A model generated the notes under the pieces. The model saw only the letters and a program-made list of their open reading frames with translations. It made no database searches and had not been told where the DNA came from. Positions 19,081 through 27,967 of a stretch of 64,000 nucleotides of DNA are shown piece after piece (positions within the stretch are counted from its first letter, which is position 1; the number at the start of each line of letters is the position of its first letter). The DNA comes from Sinorhizobium sp. BG8 (GTDB lineage Bacteria > Pseudomonadota > Alphaproteobacteria > Rhizobiales > Rhizobiaceae): NCBI RefSeq assembly GCF_016864555.1, contig NZ_CP044011.1, positions 2,375,501 through 2,439,500 on the forward strand, given 5' to 3'. The position numbers were made by a program, and so were the translations under genes.

Positions 19081-20018
19081 GTGCGGGGCCCCTGGTTTTG
19101 CGAAAGAAGAAGGGTTTCCATGACGGCCATGCGCACGGCGACACCCATCTCGACCTGCTGTTCGATGACGCTCTGGGGACCGTCGGCGATTTCCGAGGCA
19201 ATCTCGACACCGCGGTTCATCGGCCCCGGATGCATGACGAGCGCGTCTTCCTTGGCCGCCTTGAGCTTCTCTGCGTCGAGGCCGTAGTAGTGGAAATACT
19301 CGCGAACCGACGGGACGAAGGCGCCGGACATGCGCTCGCGCTGGAGGCGGAGCATCATGACGACGTCCGCATCCTTCAGGCCTTCCGCCATCGAATGATA
19401 GACCTCGGCCCCCATCTCGGCGATGCCGGTGGGCAACAGTGTCGACGGCGCCACGACCCGGACCCGCGCGCCCATCTGGTTGAGGAGAAGGATGTTTGAA
19501 CGGGCGACGCGCGAGTGCAGCACGTCGCCGCAAATCGCCACGATGATCCGCGACAGCTTGCCTTTGGCGCGCCGGATGGTGAGCGCGTCGAGAAGCGCCT
19601 GCGTCGGATGCTCATGCTGCCCGTCGCCGGCATTGACGACGGAGCAGGAGACCTTCTGGGCGAGCAGGGCGGCGGCACCGGCCGAGGAGTGGCGCACGAC
19701 CAGCACGTCCGGATGCATCGCGTTCAGCGTCATCGCGGTGTCGATCAGCGTCTCGCCCTTCTTCACGGAGGAGTTCGAAACCGACATGTTCATCACGTCG
19801 GCGCCGAGCCGCTTGCCGGCGAGTTCGAATGAGGACTGCGTGCGCGTGGAGGCCTCGAAGAACAGATTGATCTGGGTAAGGCCGCGAAGGGTGGAGGTTT
19901 TCTTCTCCCTTTGGCGACTTATCTTGACGGCCTCGTCTGCCTTGTCGAGCAGGAGCGTAATTTCCTGTTCGGTCAGACCCTTTATGCCGAGAAGGTGGCG
20001 ATGCGGAAAGAAATCCAT
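19077..20018 (-). CDS. pyrB: Aspartate carbamoyltransferase catalytic subunit
   Basis: 313 residues catalysing the committed step of pyrimidine synthesis. The carbamoyl-phosphate loop ([20 protein letters not shown]), the mobile Ser/Lys loop ([10 protein letters not shown]), the catalytic HPTQ segment ([14 protein letters not shown]) and the aspartate-binding MLRLQRER are all present. I chose the start at 20018 ([10 protein letters not shown]); the upstream ATG at 20081 adds an unrelated basic stretch. No PyrI regulatory subunit is nearby, consistent with a class A type complex built with the PyrC-like neighbour. Confidence 0.95.
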   Translation of the reverse strand: MDFFPHRHLLGIKGLTEQEITLLLDKADEAVKISRQREKKTSTLRGLTQINLFFEASTRTQSSFELAGKRLGADVMNMSVSNSSVKKGETLIDTAMTLNAMHPDVLVVRHSSAGAAALLAQKVSCSVVNAGDGQHEHPTQALLDALTIRRAKGKLSRIIVAICGDVLHSRVARSNILLLNQMGARVRVVAPSTLLPTGIAEMGAEVYHSMAEGLKDADVVMMLRLQRERMSGAFVPSVREYFHYYGLDAEKLKAAKEDALVMHPGPMNRGVEIASEIADGPQSVIEQQVEMGVAVRMAVMETLLLSQNQGPRT

Positions 20019-20189
20019 TGGGACCCGCCTCAACTTTCGTGGATACGCGCGGTCTATAGTTGCTCCCACCGGCGGCGGCAAGGCGGCACGGCGGCTTCCG
20101 TTCCGTCCTCGTCGTTTTATTCCAGAGTTTTGAATGTCGCGGCTGCCGACCCCGTTTCACGCCGCAATCACTTAGGATAGAACCCGGGC

Positions 20190-21842
20190 ATGACTCGCGA
20201 AAACCGCAACGAACAGAAACTCGCCGAACTGAACCAGCCCAAGCTTTGGTCCGGCATCAACGCCTACAGAACCGATCCGCTTCTCGTGGACGCGACCGCG
20301 TCCATGCCGAAGGCGTTGCGTGACGAATTCGACGTGATCGGCCGGTATGTGACCTCGCCCGAGGCGCAGGAACTGGCGCGCATGGCGAATCAGGGCGTGC
20401 CCGAGCTACGCACGCACGGGCCGCGCGGCGAGCGGATCGATGTCGTCGATTTTCACCCGGCCTGGCACGCGCTTATGCGGCGTTCGATGACGAACGGCCT
20501 CAATTGTTCGGTCTGGGAAAACGTCGCGGATGAGCAGGGCCGGGCGCACCGCGCACGCGCTGTTCGCTTCTACCTGACGGCGCAGCTCGAATGTGGCCAT
20601 CTGTGCCCTCTCACCATGACGAGCGCCTCCGTTGCGGCTCTTTCCGCCTCGCCTGCCGTTCAACGGGAGTGGGGGCGCCGCGTTCTTTCCCGCAAGTACG
20701 ATTCCGCCAACAAGCCGGCCACCCAGAAGAGCGCGGTGACCATCGGCATGGGCATGACGGAAAAACAGGGCGGAACCGATGTCCGCGCCAACACCTCGAC
20801 CGCCGAGCGCGTCGGGGAGGGGATCTACCGGCTGAGCGGCCACAAATGGTTCATGTCGGCGCCGATGAGCGACGCCTTCGTCATGCTCGCCAAGACCCGC
20901 GAAGGGATGGGATGTTTTCTGGTGCCGCGCCTGCTCGAGGACGGCTCCCCCAACGGCCTGCGCCTGCAGCGGTTGAAAGACAAGGTCGGCAATCGCTCCA
21001 ACGCTTCGTCGGAGGTCGAGTTCTCCGAGGCGTTCGGCTTCCTGCTCGGAACCCCGGACGGCGGCATTCGTACGATTCTCGACATGGTGACGCTGACGAG
21101 GCTCGATTGCGCCCTCGCTTCGGCCGGCATCATGCGGGCATCGCTCGCCGAGGCGGTGCACCATGCCCGCGGACGCAACGTCTTCGGCAAGGTGTTGGTC
21201 AGCCAGCCGATCATGACCCGCGTGCTTGCCGACATGGCGCTCGACGTGGCCGGAGCGAGTGCGCTCGCCTTCCGGCTTGCGGAGGCCTTCGACAAGGCGC
21301 CGACAAGTGCCGAGGATGCGGCCTACGCACGCGTCATGACACCGGTCGTGAAGTACTGGTGCTGCAAGATCGCGCCGGCCCTGATCTACGAGGCGATGGA
21401 ATGCATCGGAGGCAGCGGCTACGTCGAGGAGCGCCCAATTGCCCGCCACTATCGCGAGGCTCCGGTCAATGCGATCTGGGAAGGGTCGGGCAATGTCATG
21501 GCGCTTGATCTTCTCAGGGTGCTGAGCCGCGGTCGGGACCTCTTCGAACTCGTATTCGCTACCCTGACCCGCGACCTCGGCGCTGCAGGAAAGAAGACGG
21601 TCGACGTATTGCGTGCGGCCATGTCGCTTTGCGAGCGGGACGAGGGGGCGGCACGCATGCTTGTCGAGCAACTGGCGCTCGCTGCTGCCGCCGCAGAACT
21701 CTATCGCGTAGGCGCCGGTCGTATAGCCGACGCCTTCCTGGAGACGAGGCTCGCCGCCGGCTGGCGTTCCACTTATGGGATGCTCGATTCCCGGTTCGAC
21801 TCAGCCCAGATCGTCGATCTTCTCTACCCGCCCGCCGCATAG
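20190..21842 (+). CDS. AidB-like acyl-CoA dehydrogenase
   Basis: 550-residue flavoprotein with the AidB-type long N-terminus and the acyl-CoA dehydrogenase fold. Signature segments are GMGMTEKQGGTDVRAN, the GHKWFMSAP strand and MECIGGSGYVEERP near the catalytic glutamate region, followed by AIWEGSGNVMALDLLR. E. coli AidB belongs to the adaptive response to alkylation and binds DNA; here no ada or alk genes are adjacent. It is divergent from pyrB, with 171 bases between the starts. An isovaleryl-CoA dehydrogenase-like activity is the alternative. Confidence 0.88.
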   Translation: MTRENRNEQKLAELNQPKLWSGINAYRTDPLLVDATASMPKALRDEFDVIGRYVTSPEAQELARMANQGVPELRTHGPRGERIDVVDFHPAWHALMRRSMTNGLNCSVWENVADEQGRAHRARAVRFYLTAQLECGHLCPLTMTSASVAALSASPAVQREWGRRVLSRKYDSANKPATQKSAVTIGMGMTEKQGGTDVRANTSTAERVGEGIYRLSGHKWFMSAPMSDAFVMLAKTREGMGCFLVPRLLEDGSPNGLRLQRLKDKVGNRSNASSEVEFSEAFGFLLGTPDGGIRTILDMVTLTRLDCALASAGIMRASLAEAVHHARGRNVFGKVLVSQPIMTRVLADMALDVAGASALAFRLAEAFDKAPTSAEDAAYARVMTPVVKYWCCKIAPALIYEAMECIGGSGYVEERPIARHYREAPVNAIWEGSGNVMALDLLRVLSRGRDLFELVFATLTRDLGAAGKKTVDVLRAAMSLCERDEGAARMLVEQLALAAAAAELYRVGAGRIADAFLETRLAAGWRSTYGMLDSRFDSAQIVDLLYPPAA

Positions 21843-22003
21843 GCCGGGCCAGACCTCGCCAGAGCTCATATAGTAAAGATAGAGCATGCCGTCGCCGGCT
21901 TCGGCGTCGCATTGCTTCGGACCCTTTCCGCAGGGCGGGGGAGGCCGGCTAAATGCTGTTCCTGAGGGACGGTCAGCCCGGCGTTCTTGTCCATCCCTCC
22001 CAT
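21801..22003 (-). pseudogene. Possible small protein gene with a frame break
   Basis: On the minus strand a frame ending at 21801 reads CGKGPKQCDAEAGDGMLYLYY and then SSGEVWPGLCGG, which looks protein-like. The frame one base over starts at ATG 22003 or 21994 and reads MDKNAGLTVPQEQHLAGLP up to the same point. Adding one base in the five-G run at 21937-21941 joins the two into a ~65-residue protein. It would overlap the 3' end of the AidB-like gene by 42 bases. This is inferred only from frame appearance. The rest of the 21843-22220 gap holds nothing else I can support. Confidence 0.33.
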
Positions 22004-22220
22004 CGACACTTGATTGCTCCGGGTCGTGGAACCGAACCGGCAACGGTGCGTTTTCGCCCGCGAGTTGCCGAGTGGTTTGCGTTTTCGCCCGCATTGTCCT
22101 CACGCGAAAGCGTCCGCTGTGGAAATTAACCTTAACAATTGGTTTACGTTGCGTGGAAAGCGTTAACGGGCCAAGGTCATATAAACAATGCGTTAACCAG
22201 CACCGGAGAATGGATTGCCA

Positions 22221-22379
22221 ATGGCCAGAGCGGCCTCAATCGCGGTCATGACGACCTTCTTTTCCTGCCTGGCGCTGGATATCACCGTGCCGGCGGTCTT
22301 CCTGCCGGTCCTACTCGGTTTGGGCGAGGCGGGCTTGAAACTCGCCGACGGCTTTGGCCGTCAAGCGAGGATCGCATGA
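22221..22379 (+). CDS. Small hydrophobic protein upstream of the DUF6105-like gene
   Basis: 52-codon frame with one predicted membrane segment (VMTTFFSCLALDITVPAVFL). It stops at TGA 22377-22379, overlapping the ATG of the next gene at 22376 in the ATGA arrangement typical of coupled genes. A GGAG lies 12 bases before the ATG, a rather long spacing. No family is recognised. It could instead be a leader peptide for the downstream gene. Confidence 0.5.
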   Translation: MARAASIAVMTTFFSCLALDITVPAVFLPVLLGLGEAGLKLADGFGRQARIA

Positions 22380-22711
22380 AGTGGTTCCTGATCCTGTGGG
22401 CCGGCCCGATCGCGCTGCTCGGCAGCTGGTACGGTCTGTCCTACTACGACATGAGCTTCGGCATTTTCATGCTGACGCGCGATGCGCATGATCTTGTGTT
22501 TCGCATCTACGGGCACATTCTCGGCGTGCCGCCGGAAGTCCTTCCGCCGCTCGTCGCACGCGCCATCGTCGTCGACAGCCTTGTCGTATTCGCTGTGATC
22601 GCGTTTCGCCGGCGGGCCCGCATTCGCGCCTGGTGGCATGCGCGCAAGGCGGCCGCTCAGCCGTCCGAGCCGTTGCGGGCAAGCGAGGAGAGCCTGTCGA
22701 GCGCTCCCTGA
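22376..22711 (+). CDS. Small membrane protein, DUF6105-like
   Basis: 111 residues starting [18 protein letters not shown]. There are two hydrophobic helices (the N-terminus and about 65-85, [18 protein letters not shown]) and a basic cytosolic tail ([14 protein letters not shown]). It resembles the rhizobial DUF6105 family as I remember it; the assignment was not tested. Function is unknown. Its 3' end overlaps the convergent ruvX by 55 bases. Confidence 0.65.
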   Translation: MKWFLILWAGPIALLGSWYGLSYYDMSFGIFMLTRDAHDLVFRIYGHILGVPPEVLPPLVARAIVVDSLVVFAVIAFRRRARIRAWWHARKAAAQPSEPLRASEESLSSAP

Positions 22712-23142
22712 AGGATGAAGGATGCGGCAGCGGAATCAATCCGCTCCGCGCGCTTCTTGCGAGAAACGTCCATCTCGATGAGGGCCCTTTCCGCGGCGAC
22801 GGTCGAAAGCCGCTCGTCCCAGTATACGAAAGGGATCTCGGTCTTCTCGACCATGTTGCGCACGAAGGCGCGCGTTGCCTGCACACGCGGTCCGGCGCTT
22901 CCATCCATGTTGACGGGAAGGCCGATGACGAAGGCGACGACCTTCTCCTTGTGGGCGAAGGAAAGCAGAGCTTCCGCATCCACCGTGAATTTCACGCGCT
23001 TCAGCACCGGACGGGGTGTCGCCAGCCGACGTCCGAGATCGGAGAGAGAAAGCCCTATCGTCTTGGTGCCGAGATCGAGACCGGCAACGGCCTCGCCGGG
23101 GCCAAGCTTCTCTGCCAGTTCCTCGATCGATAGAATTGCCAT
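22657..23142 (-). CDS. ruvX: Holliday junction resolvase-like protein RuvX/YqgF
   Basis: 161 residues. The RNase H-like fold is shown by the first strand with catalytic Asp ([17 protein letters not shown]), the middle motif ([16 protein letters not shown]) with [12 protein letters not shown], and the final acidic motif ([15 protein letters not shown]). The family processes 16S rRNA 5' ends and is related to RuvC. The start at 23142 ([14 protein letters not shown]) is preferred over much longer in-frame extensions with no homology. It is divergent from the hydrolase gene. Confidence 0.93.
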   Translation of the reverse strand: MAILSIEELAEKLGPGEAVAGLDLGTKTIGLSLSDLGRRLATPRPVLKRVKFTVDAEALLSFAHKEKVVAFVIGLPVNMDGSAGPRVQATRAFVRNMVEKTEIPFVYWDERLSTVAAERALIEMDVSRKKRAERIDSAAASFILQGALDRLSSLARNGSDG

Positions 23143-23223
23143 TGACTTCCGATTCCCACTTTCATTCCCAGTGCCTTGGATCCATATGCTGGTCGCAGGG
23201 AGCATCCTGCAAGGAGAAATTTC

Positions 23224-23928
23224 ATGAAGATCACCTGGCTCGGCCATTCGGCCTTTCACATCGAGACGGCAAACGCGAAAATCCTGATCGACCCGTTCTT
23301 CACCGGTAACCCGGCCTTCGATGAGGCGACCCGCCGCGATGCCGTCGCCGGCCTTACCCACGTTCTGCTGACCCACGGACATGGCGACCATGTCGGCGAT
23401 ACGATCGCGATTGCCAAGGAGACCGGTGCCACGGTCCTCGCCAATGCGGACCTCGCGGCCTGGCTTGGCTCCAGGGGCGTCTCCAAGCTGGAGATGGGCA
23501 ACACAGGTGGCACGGTTCACTTCGATGGTTTCTCCGCGACCTTCGTCAATGCACTGCATTCGTCGGCGCAGATCACCGAGGACGGCGTTTCCCATTCTCT
23601 CGGCAACGCCAACGGCCTCGTCCTGCATTTCGAGGACGAGCCGACGCTATATCACATGGGTGACACGGACATCTTCTCCGACATGGCTCTGATCAACGAG
23701 CTGCACATGCCCGAGATTGGCCTCGTGCCCATCGGCGACCGTTTCACCATGGGAGGAGCCGTGGCTGCTCTTGCCTGCCAGCGCTACTTCAAGTTCGAAA
23801 CGGTCATTCCGTGCCACTACGGCTCGTTCGGGATCATCGACAAGACGGCTGACAAGTTCGTGGCCGGCATGGACGGGGTCGCAACGAAGGTAGAGGTGGC
23901 CAAAGTCGGCGTCGGCCTTTCGCGTTGA
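23224..23928 (+). CDS. Metal-dependent hydrolase, metallo-beta-lactamase fold (UPF0173/UlaG-like)
   Basis: 234 residues. The metal-binding HxHxDH motif is present ([11 protein letters not shown]), with later ligands in [14 protein letters not shown] and IPCHYG. This is the UPF0173 family, probably a hydrolase of unknown substrate. The ATG at 23224 has AAGGAG about seven bases upstream. A terminator-like hairpin follows, before gatC. Confidence 0.92.
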   Translation: MKITWLGHSAFHIETANAKILIDPFFTGNPAFDEATRRDAVAGLTHVLLTHGHGDHVGDTIAIAKETGATVLANADLAAWLGSRGVSKLEMGNTGGTVHFDGFSATFVNALHSSAQITEDGVSHSLGNANGLVLHFEDEPTLYHMGDTDIFSDMALINELHMPEIGLVPIGDRFTMGGAVAALACQRYFKFETVIPCHYGSFGIIDKTADKFVAGMDGVATKVEVAKVGVGLSR

Positions 23929-23945
23929 CAGCGAAAATGCCCGGT

Positions 23946-23980
23946 GAGGCGCAAGCGTGGGCATTCCCCCGTTGCGCCTC
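23946..23980 (+). terminator. Terminator-like hairpin after the UPF0173 hydrolase
   Basis: GAGGCGCAA (23946-23954) pairs with TTGCGCCTC (23972-23980) around a 17-base loop, 18 bases after the stop. The following sequence is only moderately T-rich. Confidence 0.5.
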
Positions 23981-24029
23981 TGATGCTTGGTCATTATAGC
24001 GATAGCAAATTTTCTGCCGGAGAACGCCC

Positions 24030-24317
24030 ATGTCCGTAGATCTTGCCACCGTGAAGCGCGTGGCGCACCTTGCTCGCATCGCAGTCACCGAAGAGGAGGC
24101 CAGCCGCATGACGGGCGAGCTGAACGCCATTCTCGGCTTCGTGGAGCAACTCTCGGAAGTGGATGTCGAAGGCGTCGCTCCGATGACGTCGGTTACTCCG
24201 ATGGAGATGAAGGAGCGTGTCGACGCGGTAACGGACGGCAACAAGGCCACCGATATCGTTGCCAATGCACCCGTTACCGACCGCAACTTCTTCCTCGTGC
24301 CGAAAGTGGTGGAGTAA
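24030..24317 (+). CDS. gatC: Aspartyl/glutamyl-tRNA amidotransferase subunit C
   Basis: 95-residue small subunit of GatCAB, which converts Glu-tRNA(Gln) and Asp-tRNA(Asn) to the amidated forms. Typical features are the N-terminal helix ([20 protein letters not shown]), the [16 protein letters not shown] segment and the C-terminal FFLVPKVVE tail that packs between GatA and GatB. A GNAT gene is inserted between it and gatA. Confidence 0.96.
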   Translation: MSVDLATVKRVAHLARIAVTEEEASRMTGELNAILGFVEQLSEVDVEGVAPMTSVTPMEMKERVDAVTDGNKATDIVANAPVTDRNFFLVPKVVE

Positions 24318-24320
24318 ATC

Positions 24321-24785
24321 TTGGCCATCACCCTCGCAGTCGAGAGCCCGCTGCAGGACGACGTTCGTGATCTCGTCGCGGATCTGAACGACACGCTGCT
24401 GGCACTTTCGCCTCCGGAAGCCTGCTTTCATCTTACGGTGGAGCAGATGGCCGAGCCGTCCGTGACCGTCTGGATCGCCCGTGATGGCGGCGAAGTGGTC
24501 GGATGCGGTGCGCTGAAGCGCCATTCCTCGACCGTTGGCGAGGTGAAGCGCATGTTCACCCGCCCGCAATGGCAGGGGCAGGGGGTCGGCAAGGCGATCC
24601 TCTCCCGGATCATCGCGGCTGCAGAATCCGAGAATCTCGCCACGCTGGTGCTGGAAACGGGGGACCGCCATCCGGCTGCCTGGGCACTCTACGAGAAAGC
24701 CGGCTTCTCGCTTTGCGGCCCGGTTCTCGACTATCCGGCTTCGCCTTATTCAGTGTTCTACCAGAAGCAGCTTTGCGCTGCGTGA
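24321..24785 (+). CDS. GNAT family N-acetyltransferase (between gatC and gatA)
   Basis: 154 residues. The acetyl-CoA loop ([15 protein letters not shown]) and strand-beta5 region ([23 protein letters not shown]) mark a GNAT enzyme. The start is a TTG at 24321 only three bases after the gatC stop; gatA begins 16 bases after its end. So it is cotranscribed with the amidotransferase. The acceptor substrate is unknown. Confidence 0.88.
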   Translation: MAITLAVESPLQDDVRDLVADLNDTLLALSPPEACFHLTVEQMAEPSVTVWIARDGGEVVGCGALKRHSSTVGEVKRMFTRPQWQGQGVGKAILSRIIAAAESENLATLVLETGDRHPAAWALYEKAGFSLCGPVLDYPASPYSVFYQKQLCAA

Positions 24786-24801
24786 CCGAAGTGATTTCAC
24801 C

Positions 24802-26283
24802 ATGACCGATCTTACCCGCCTGACCATTGCCGAAGCCCGCGAAAAGCTCGCTGGCAAGGAGATCACTGCCGTCGAGCTGACGGATGCCTACCTTGCGGCG
24901 ATCGAGGCTGCGAACGGGGCGCTCAATGCCTATGTCACGGTGACGCCTGAGAAGGCCCGCGAGATGGCAAAGGCATCCGACGACCGCATAGCCGAGGGCA
25001 AGGCGGGAGCGCTCGAAGGCATCCCGCTGGGCATCAAGGACCTCTTCGGGACGGAAGGCGTTCATACCCAGGCTTGCAGCCACATCCTCGACGGGTTCAA
25101 GCCGCGATACGAATCGACCGTGACCCAGAACCTCTGGAACGATGGCGCCGTCATGCTCGGCAAGCTGAACATGGACGAGTTTGCCATGGGCTCGTCGAAC
25201 GAGACCTCGTTCTACGGTCCGGTGAAGAACCCCTGGCGCGCAAAGGGCTCGAACCTGGACCTCGTGCCGGGTGGGTCGTCCGGCGGCTCGGCTGCTGCCG
25301 TGGCCGCGTTCCTCTGCGCCGGCGCCACCGCGACGGATACGGGCGGCTCGATCCGCCAGCCTGCGGCCTTCACGGGTACCGTCGGCATCAAGCCGACCTA
25401 CGGACGATGCTCGCGTTGGGGCGTAGTCGCGTTCGCGTCCTCGCTGGACCAGGCTGGCCCGATTGCCCGCGACGTCCGCGATGCGGCTATCCTCCTGAAA
25501 TCCATGGCAAGCGTCGATGCGAAGGACACCACCTCCGTCGACCTGCCGGTGCCGGACTATGAAAAGTCGATCGGACAGTCCGTGAAGGGCATGAGAATCG
25601 GTATCCCGAAGGAGTACCGCGTCGACGGCATGCCGGAGGAGATCGAAGCGCTCTGGCAGCAGGGCATCGCCTGGCTCAAGGAAGCGGGCGCCGAGATTGT
25701 CGACATCAGCCTGCCCCACACGAAGTACGCGCTGCCGGCCTACTACATCGTCGCCCCCGCCGAGGCATCGTCGAACCTTGCCCGTTACGACGGCGTTCGC
25801 TACGGCCTGCGCGTCGAAGGCAAGGACATCGTCGACATGTACGAGAAGACGCGCGCCGCCGGCTTCGGCAAGGAGGTCAAGCGCCGCATCATGATCGGCA
25901 CCTACGTGCTTTCGGCTGGTTACTACGATGCGTACTACCTACAGGCTCAGAAGGTCCGCACGCTGATCAAGCGCGATTTCGAACTCGTCTTCAATGCCGG
26001 CGTCGACGCCATCCTGACGCCCGCCACCCCGTCCTCGGCCTTCGGCATCGCCGACGAGGATCTCGCCGCCGATCCGGTGAAGATGTACCTGAACGACATC
26101 TTCACGGTGACGGTGAACATGGCGGGTCTTCCGGGCATCGCGGTTCCCGCCGGCCTCGACCACAAGGGCCTGCCGCTCGGCCTGCAGCTCATCGGCAAGC
26201 CGTTCGATGAAGAGACGCTCTTCAAGACGGCGCACGTCATTGAACAGGCAGCAGGTCGCTTCGCACCCACCAAGTGGTGGTAA
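24802..26283 (+). CDS. gatA: Glutamyl-tRNA(Gln)/aspartyl-tRNA(Asn) amidotransferase subunit A
   Basis: 493-residue amidase subunit. The Ser-cisSer-Lys catalytic triad is intact: Lys79 (LGIKDLFG), cis-Ser159 within [13 protein letters not shown], and nucleophile Ser183 ([11 protein letters not shown]). It hydrolyses glutamine to supply ammonia to GatB. gatB is not adjacent but lies 1.7 kb downstream in the same direction, separated by a GNAT gene and two minus-strand genes. Confidence 0.97.
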   Translation: MTDLTRLTIAEAREKLAGKEITAVELTDAYLAAIEAANGALNAYVTVTPEKAREMAKASDDRIAEGKAGALEGIPLGIKDLFGTEGVHTQACSHILDGFKPRYESTVTQNLWNDGAVMLGKLNMDEFAMGSSNETSFYGPVKNPWRAKGSNLDLVPGGSSGGSAAAVAAFLCAGATATDTGGSIRQPAAFTGTVGIKPTYGRCSRWGVVAFASSLDQAGPIARDVRDAAILLKSMASVDAKDTTSVDLPVPDYEKSIGQSVKGMRIGIPKEYRVDGMPEEIEALWQQGIAWLKEAGAEIVDISLPHTKYALPAYYIVAPAEASSNLARYDGVRYGLRVEGKDIVDMYEKTRAAGFGKEVKRRIMIGTYVLSAGYYDAYYLQAQKVRTLIKRDFELVFNAGVDAILTPATPSSAFGIADEDLAADPVKMYLNDIFTVTVNMAGLPGIAVPAGLDHKGLPLGLQLIGKPFDEETLFKTAHVIEQAAGRFAPTKWW

Positions 26284-26291
26284 TTTCCTGA

Positions 26292-26320
26292 TCGCGCCGC
26301 CGTCCCCGATGGCGGCGCGA
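26292..26320 (+). other. GC-rich hairpin after gatA
   Basis: TCGCGCCGCC (26292-26301) and GGCGGCGCGA (26311-26320) form a perfect 10 bp stem starting eight bases after the gatA stop. No T tract follows on the plus strand, so Rho-independent termination is uncertain. It may stabilise the mRNA 3' end. Confidence 0.5.
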
Positions 26321-26461
26321 CCTGCGGCATAGGTTCCGCCCCAGCTCCTGTACCGAAGGTTCGGTACCTCGACGACCCGCGCTCGTTCGCAGGTTGCAGT
26401 TGCCCCTCGCCAAACGATGATTCGGATGGTTTGATGATTGCCGGGGAAAGGGGCCGGCTTC

Positions 26462-26974
26462 ATGATCAGCATTCGAAATGCGCGACAGCATGAGGTTTCT
26501 GCGCTGGCGGATATCGGCATGCTTGCCTGGGAACAGGCGGTGCTCGGCGTTGCCGACCTCGATGCGCTGAGAGAGAACGCGCGCAACGCCTTCGCCGCAT
26601 TCCTCAGCAGGCACTGGTCCACGGTTATCGCTGCGGAACTGGATGGCGTGCTTGCCGGCTGGGCGGCCCGCGAGGCAATGGACGAGGAGATCACCGACCT
26701 CTGGGTTGCGCCACAGGCGCAGCGGCAGGGGATCGGTTCGGCTCTTCTTTCAGCTGTAGAGGCCGAAATGGTGGAAGCCTCCCATGAGGCGGCAGGATTG
26801 CAGACCCACGCCCGCAACGCGCTGGCGCTCTCCTTCTTTCGCAAACACGGCTATTCGGTCAGCTGGCTGTCCGTTGCCTATTCGCCCAAGCTCGACCGCG
26901 ACGTCGAGTCGATCGGGCTGCGCCGCAACCTGGTGGAGGATGAGCCGCTCGGCTACGGATCGAACGGCTTCTGA
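26462..26974 (+). CDS. GNAT family N-acetyltransferase
   Basis: 170 residues from the ATG at 26462 (MISIRNARQHEV); eight upstream in-frame residues from 26438 are unlikely. The acetyl-CoA site is WVAPQAQRQGIGSALL, and the C-terminal half has the usual GNAT pattern (NALALSFFRKHGYSVSW). A terminator hairpin follows. The substrate is unknown. Confidence 0.85.
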   Translation: MISIRNARQHEVSALADIGMLAWEQAVLGVADLDALRENARNAFAAFLSRHWSTVIAAELDGVLAGWAAREAMDEEITDLWVAPQAQRQGIGSALLSAVEAEMVEASHEAAGLQTHARNALALSFFRKHGYSVSWLSVAYSPKLDRDVESIGLRRNLVEDEPLGYGSNGF

Positions 26975-27007
26975 GCATTTTTCGGACAACCCGACACGCC
27001 GGAAGAC

Positions 27008-27029
27008 GTGCGCGACCGAAGTCGCGCAC
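27008..27029. terminator. Shared hairpin between convergent GNAT and YjhX-like genes
   Basis: GTGCGCGAC (27008-27016), loop CGAA, GTCGCGCAC (27021-27029): a perfect 9 bp stem in the 62-base gap between two convergent genes, suited to act in both directions. T tracts are weak (ATTTTT lies upstream on the plus side). Confidence 0.5.
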
Positions 27030-27036
27030 GCACTTG

Positions 27037-27294
27037 TCAACAATTGTCGAGCTGGGACCGTACCAGGACGAGCCCACGCCCGGTGATCCGATAGGGTCTT
27101 CCGCCGCTGGACGAGATGCATTTGCGTCGCTTCAGCTTTCTAAACAGCTCGATGTCGAGGCCGTTGGCCCGCCAGCCGTCGCGCGTGATGCAGAAGACGT
27201 TGATGATGGTGCGGGTTTCGTCCCGCTCGAGTTCGATCCTGCCGCCTTGGGCGAGCAGATGGAGAATGCGCTGTTCTGCGTGGGAAATATCCAT
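27037..27294 (-). CDS. YjhX-like (UPF0386) protein
   Basis: 85 residues from the ATG at 27294 (MDISHAEQRILHLLAQGG); the upstream ATG at 27309 adds five. Family pattern: HxEQR-LHxLAQGG near the start, a CITRDGW segment, FRKLKRRKCI, and the C-terminal SSGGRPYRITGRG ... VRSQLDN. E. coli YjhX is described as a toxin-like winged-helix protein paired with YjhQ, a GNAT protein. Here a GNAT gene lies next door but convergent, not in the same operon. A housekeeping regulator role is also possible. Confidence 0.85.
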   Translation of the reverse strand: MDISHAEQRILHLLAQGGRIELERDETRTIINVFCITRDGWRANGLDIELFRKLKRRKCISSSGGRPYRITGRGLVLVRSQLDNC

Positions 27295-27495
27295 ATCGGT
27301 GAAGTCCATAGGGGCGTTCTTCGAGAACGCGAAAAAACGATCCGCCAGGCTATGCCAGGCAGGCTGAAGCGTTTTTCCCGGCCCATGCGCGCAAGATGAA
27401 TTTGCGGGCAGGGCCCTTAGCGGGACTCTCTCGAAGAGTGCATGAAATGCTCCCCATATTGGACGCGCCGAACTTAGGAAGTCGCGCCAGGGCGG

Positions 27496-27801
27496 TCAAG
27501 GTGCCTGTGCGATCACCCGGAAAAACCAGTCTGGCGCTAAGATCGAGATGATCGCCAGCGCAAGTTGACAGCCGATGATGAGCTTCAAGATGGAGGCGAA
27601 CGGCTCCTTGCGCGTCTTGTGACGCAACAAGCGTTGGGCAAGAATGGCGCCGGGGCTTCCGCCAACGAGGGCCAAGCCGAGAAGCGTGCGTTCCCGCACC
27701 CGCCATTCTCCGGCGCGGGCTGCTTCCTTGTCCCACCAGAAGACGAGGAACGTTAGAAAATTGATCGCCACAAGGGCGACGGCAATCGGCAAGGCGCTCA
27801 T
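27496..27801 (-). CDS. DUF1294 family membrane protein
   Basis: 101 residues with two or three membrane helices (ALPIAVALVAINFLTFLVFW and the C-terminal IIGCQLALAIISILA). The conserved loop WWDKEAARAGEWRVRERTLL and GGSPGAILAQRLLRHKTRK are typical of DUF1294. Function is unknown. It is divergent from gatB. Confidence 0.9.
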   Translation of the reverse strand: MSALPIAVALVAINFLTFLVFWWDKEAARAGEWRVRERTLLGLALVGGSPGAILAQRLLRHKTRKEPFASILKLIIGCQLALAIISILAPDWFFRVIAQAP

Positions 27802-27967
27802 CGTTCAAGCATAGCCGGTGCCCGTTAACGCCTCGCTCACGGATTTTACGGGGGCGCTATCGTTGCAGCCGGGCGTGGGAGGGCGAAAGCCTTGCGCCAC
27901 AGGCCCATATGGTCTACCGACACAGTTCGAAAATCAGCCACCCGAAGCGATCTTCAAAGAGCTAATC

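Noticed and set aside
26292-26320. Rho-independent terminator after gatA
   Set aside because: Perfect stem but no T tract; kept only as a hairpin of uncertain role.
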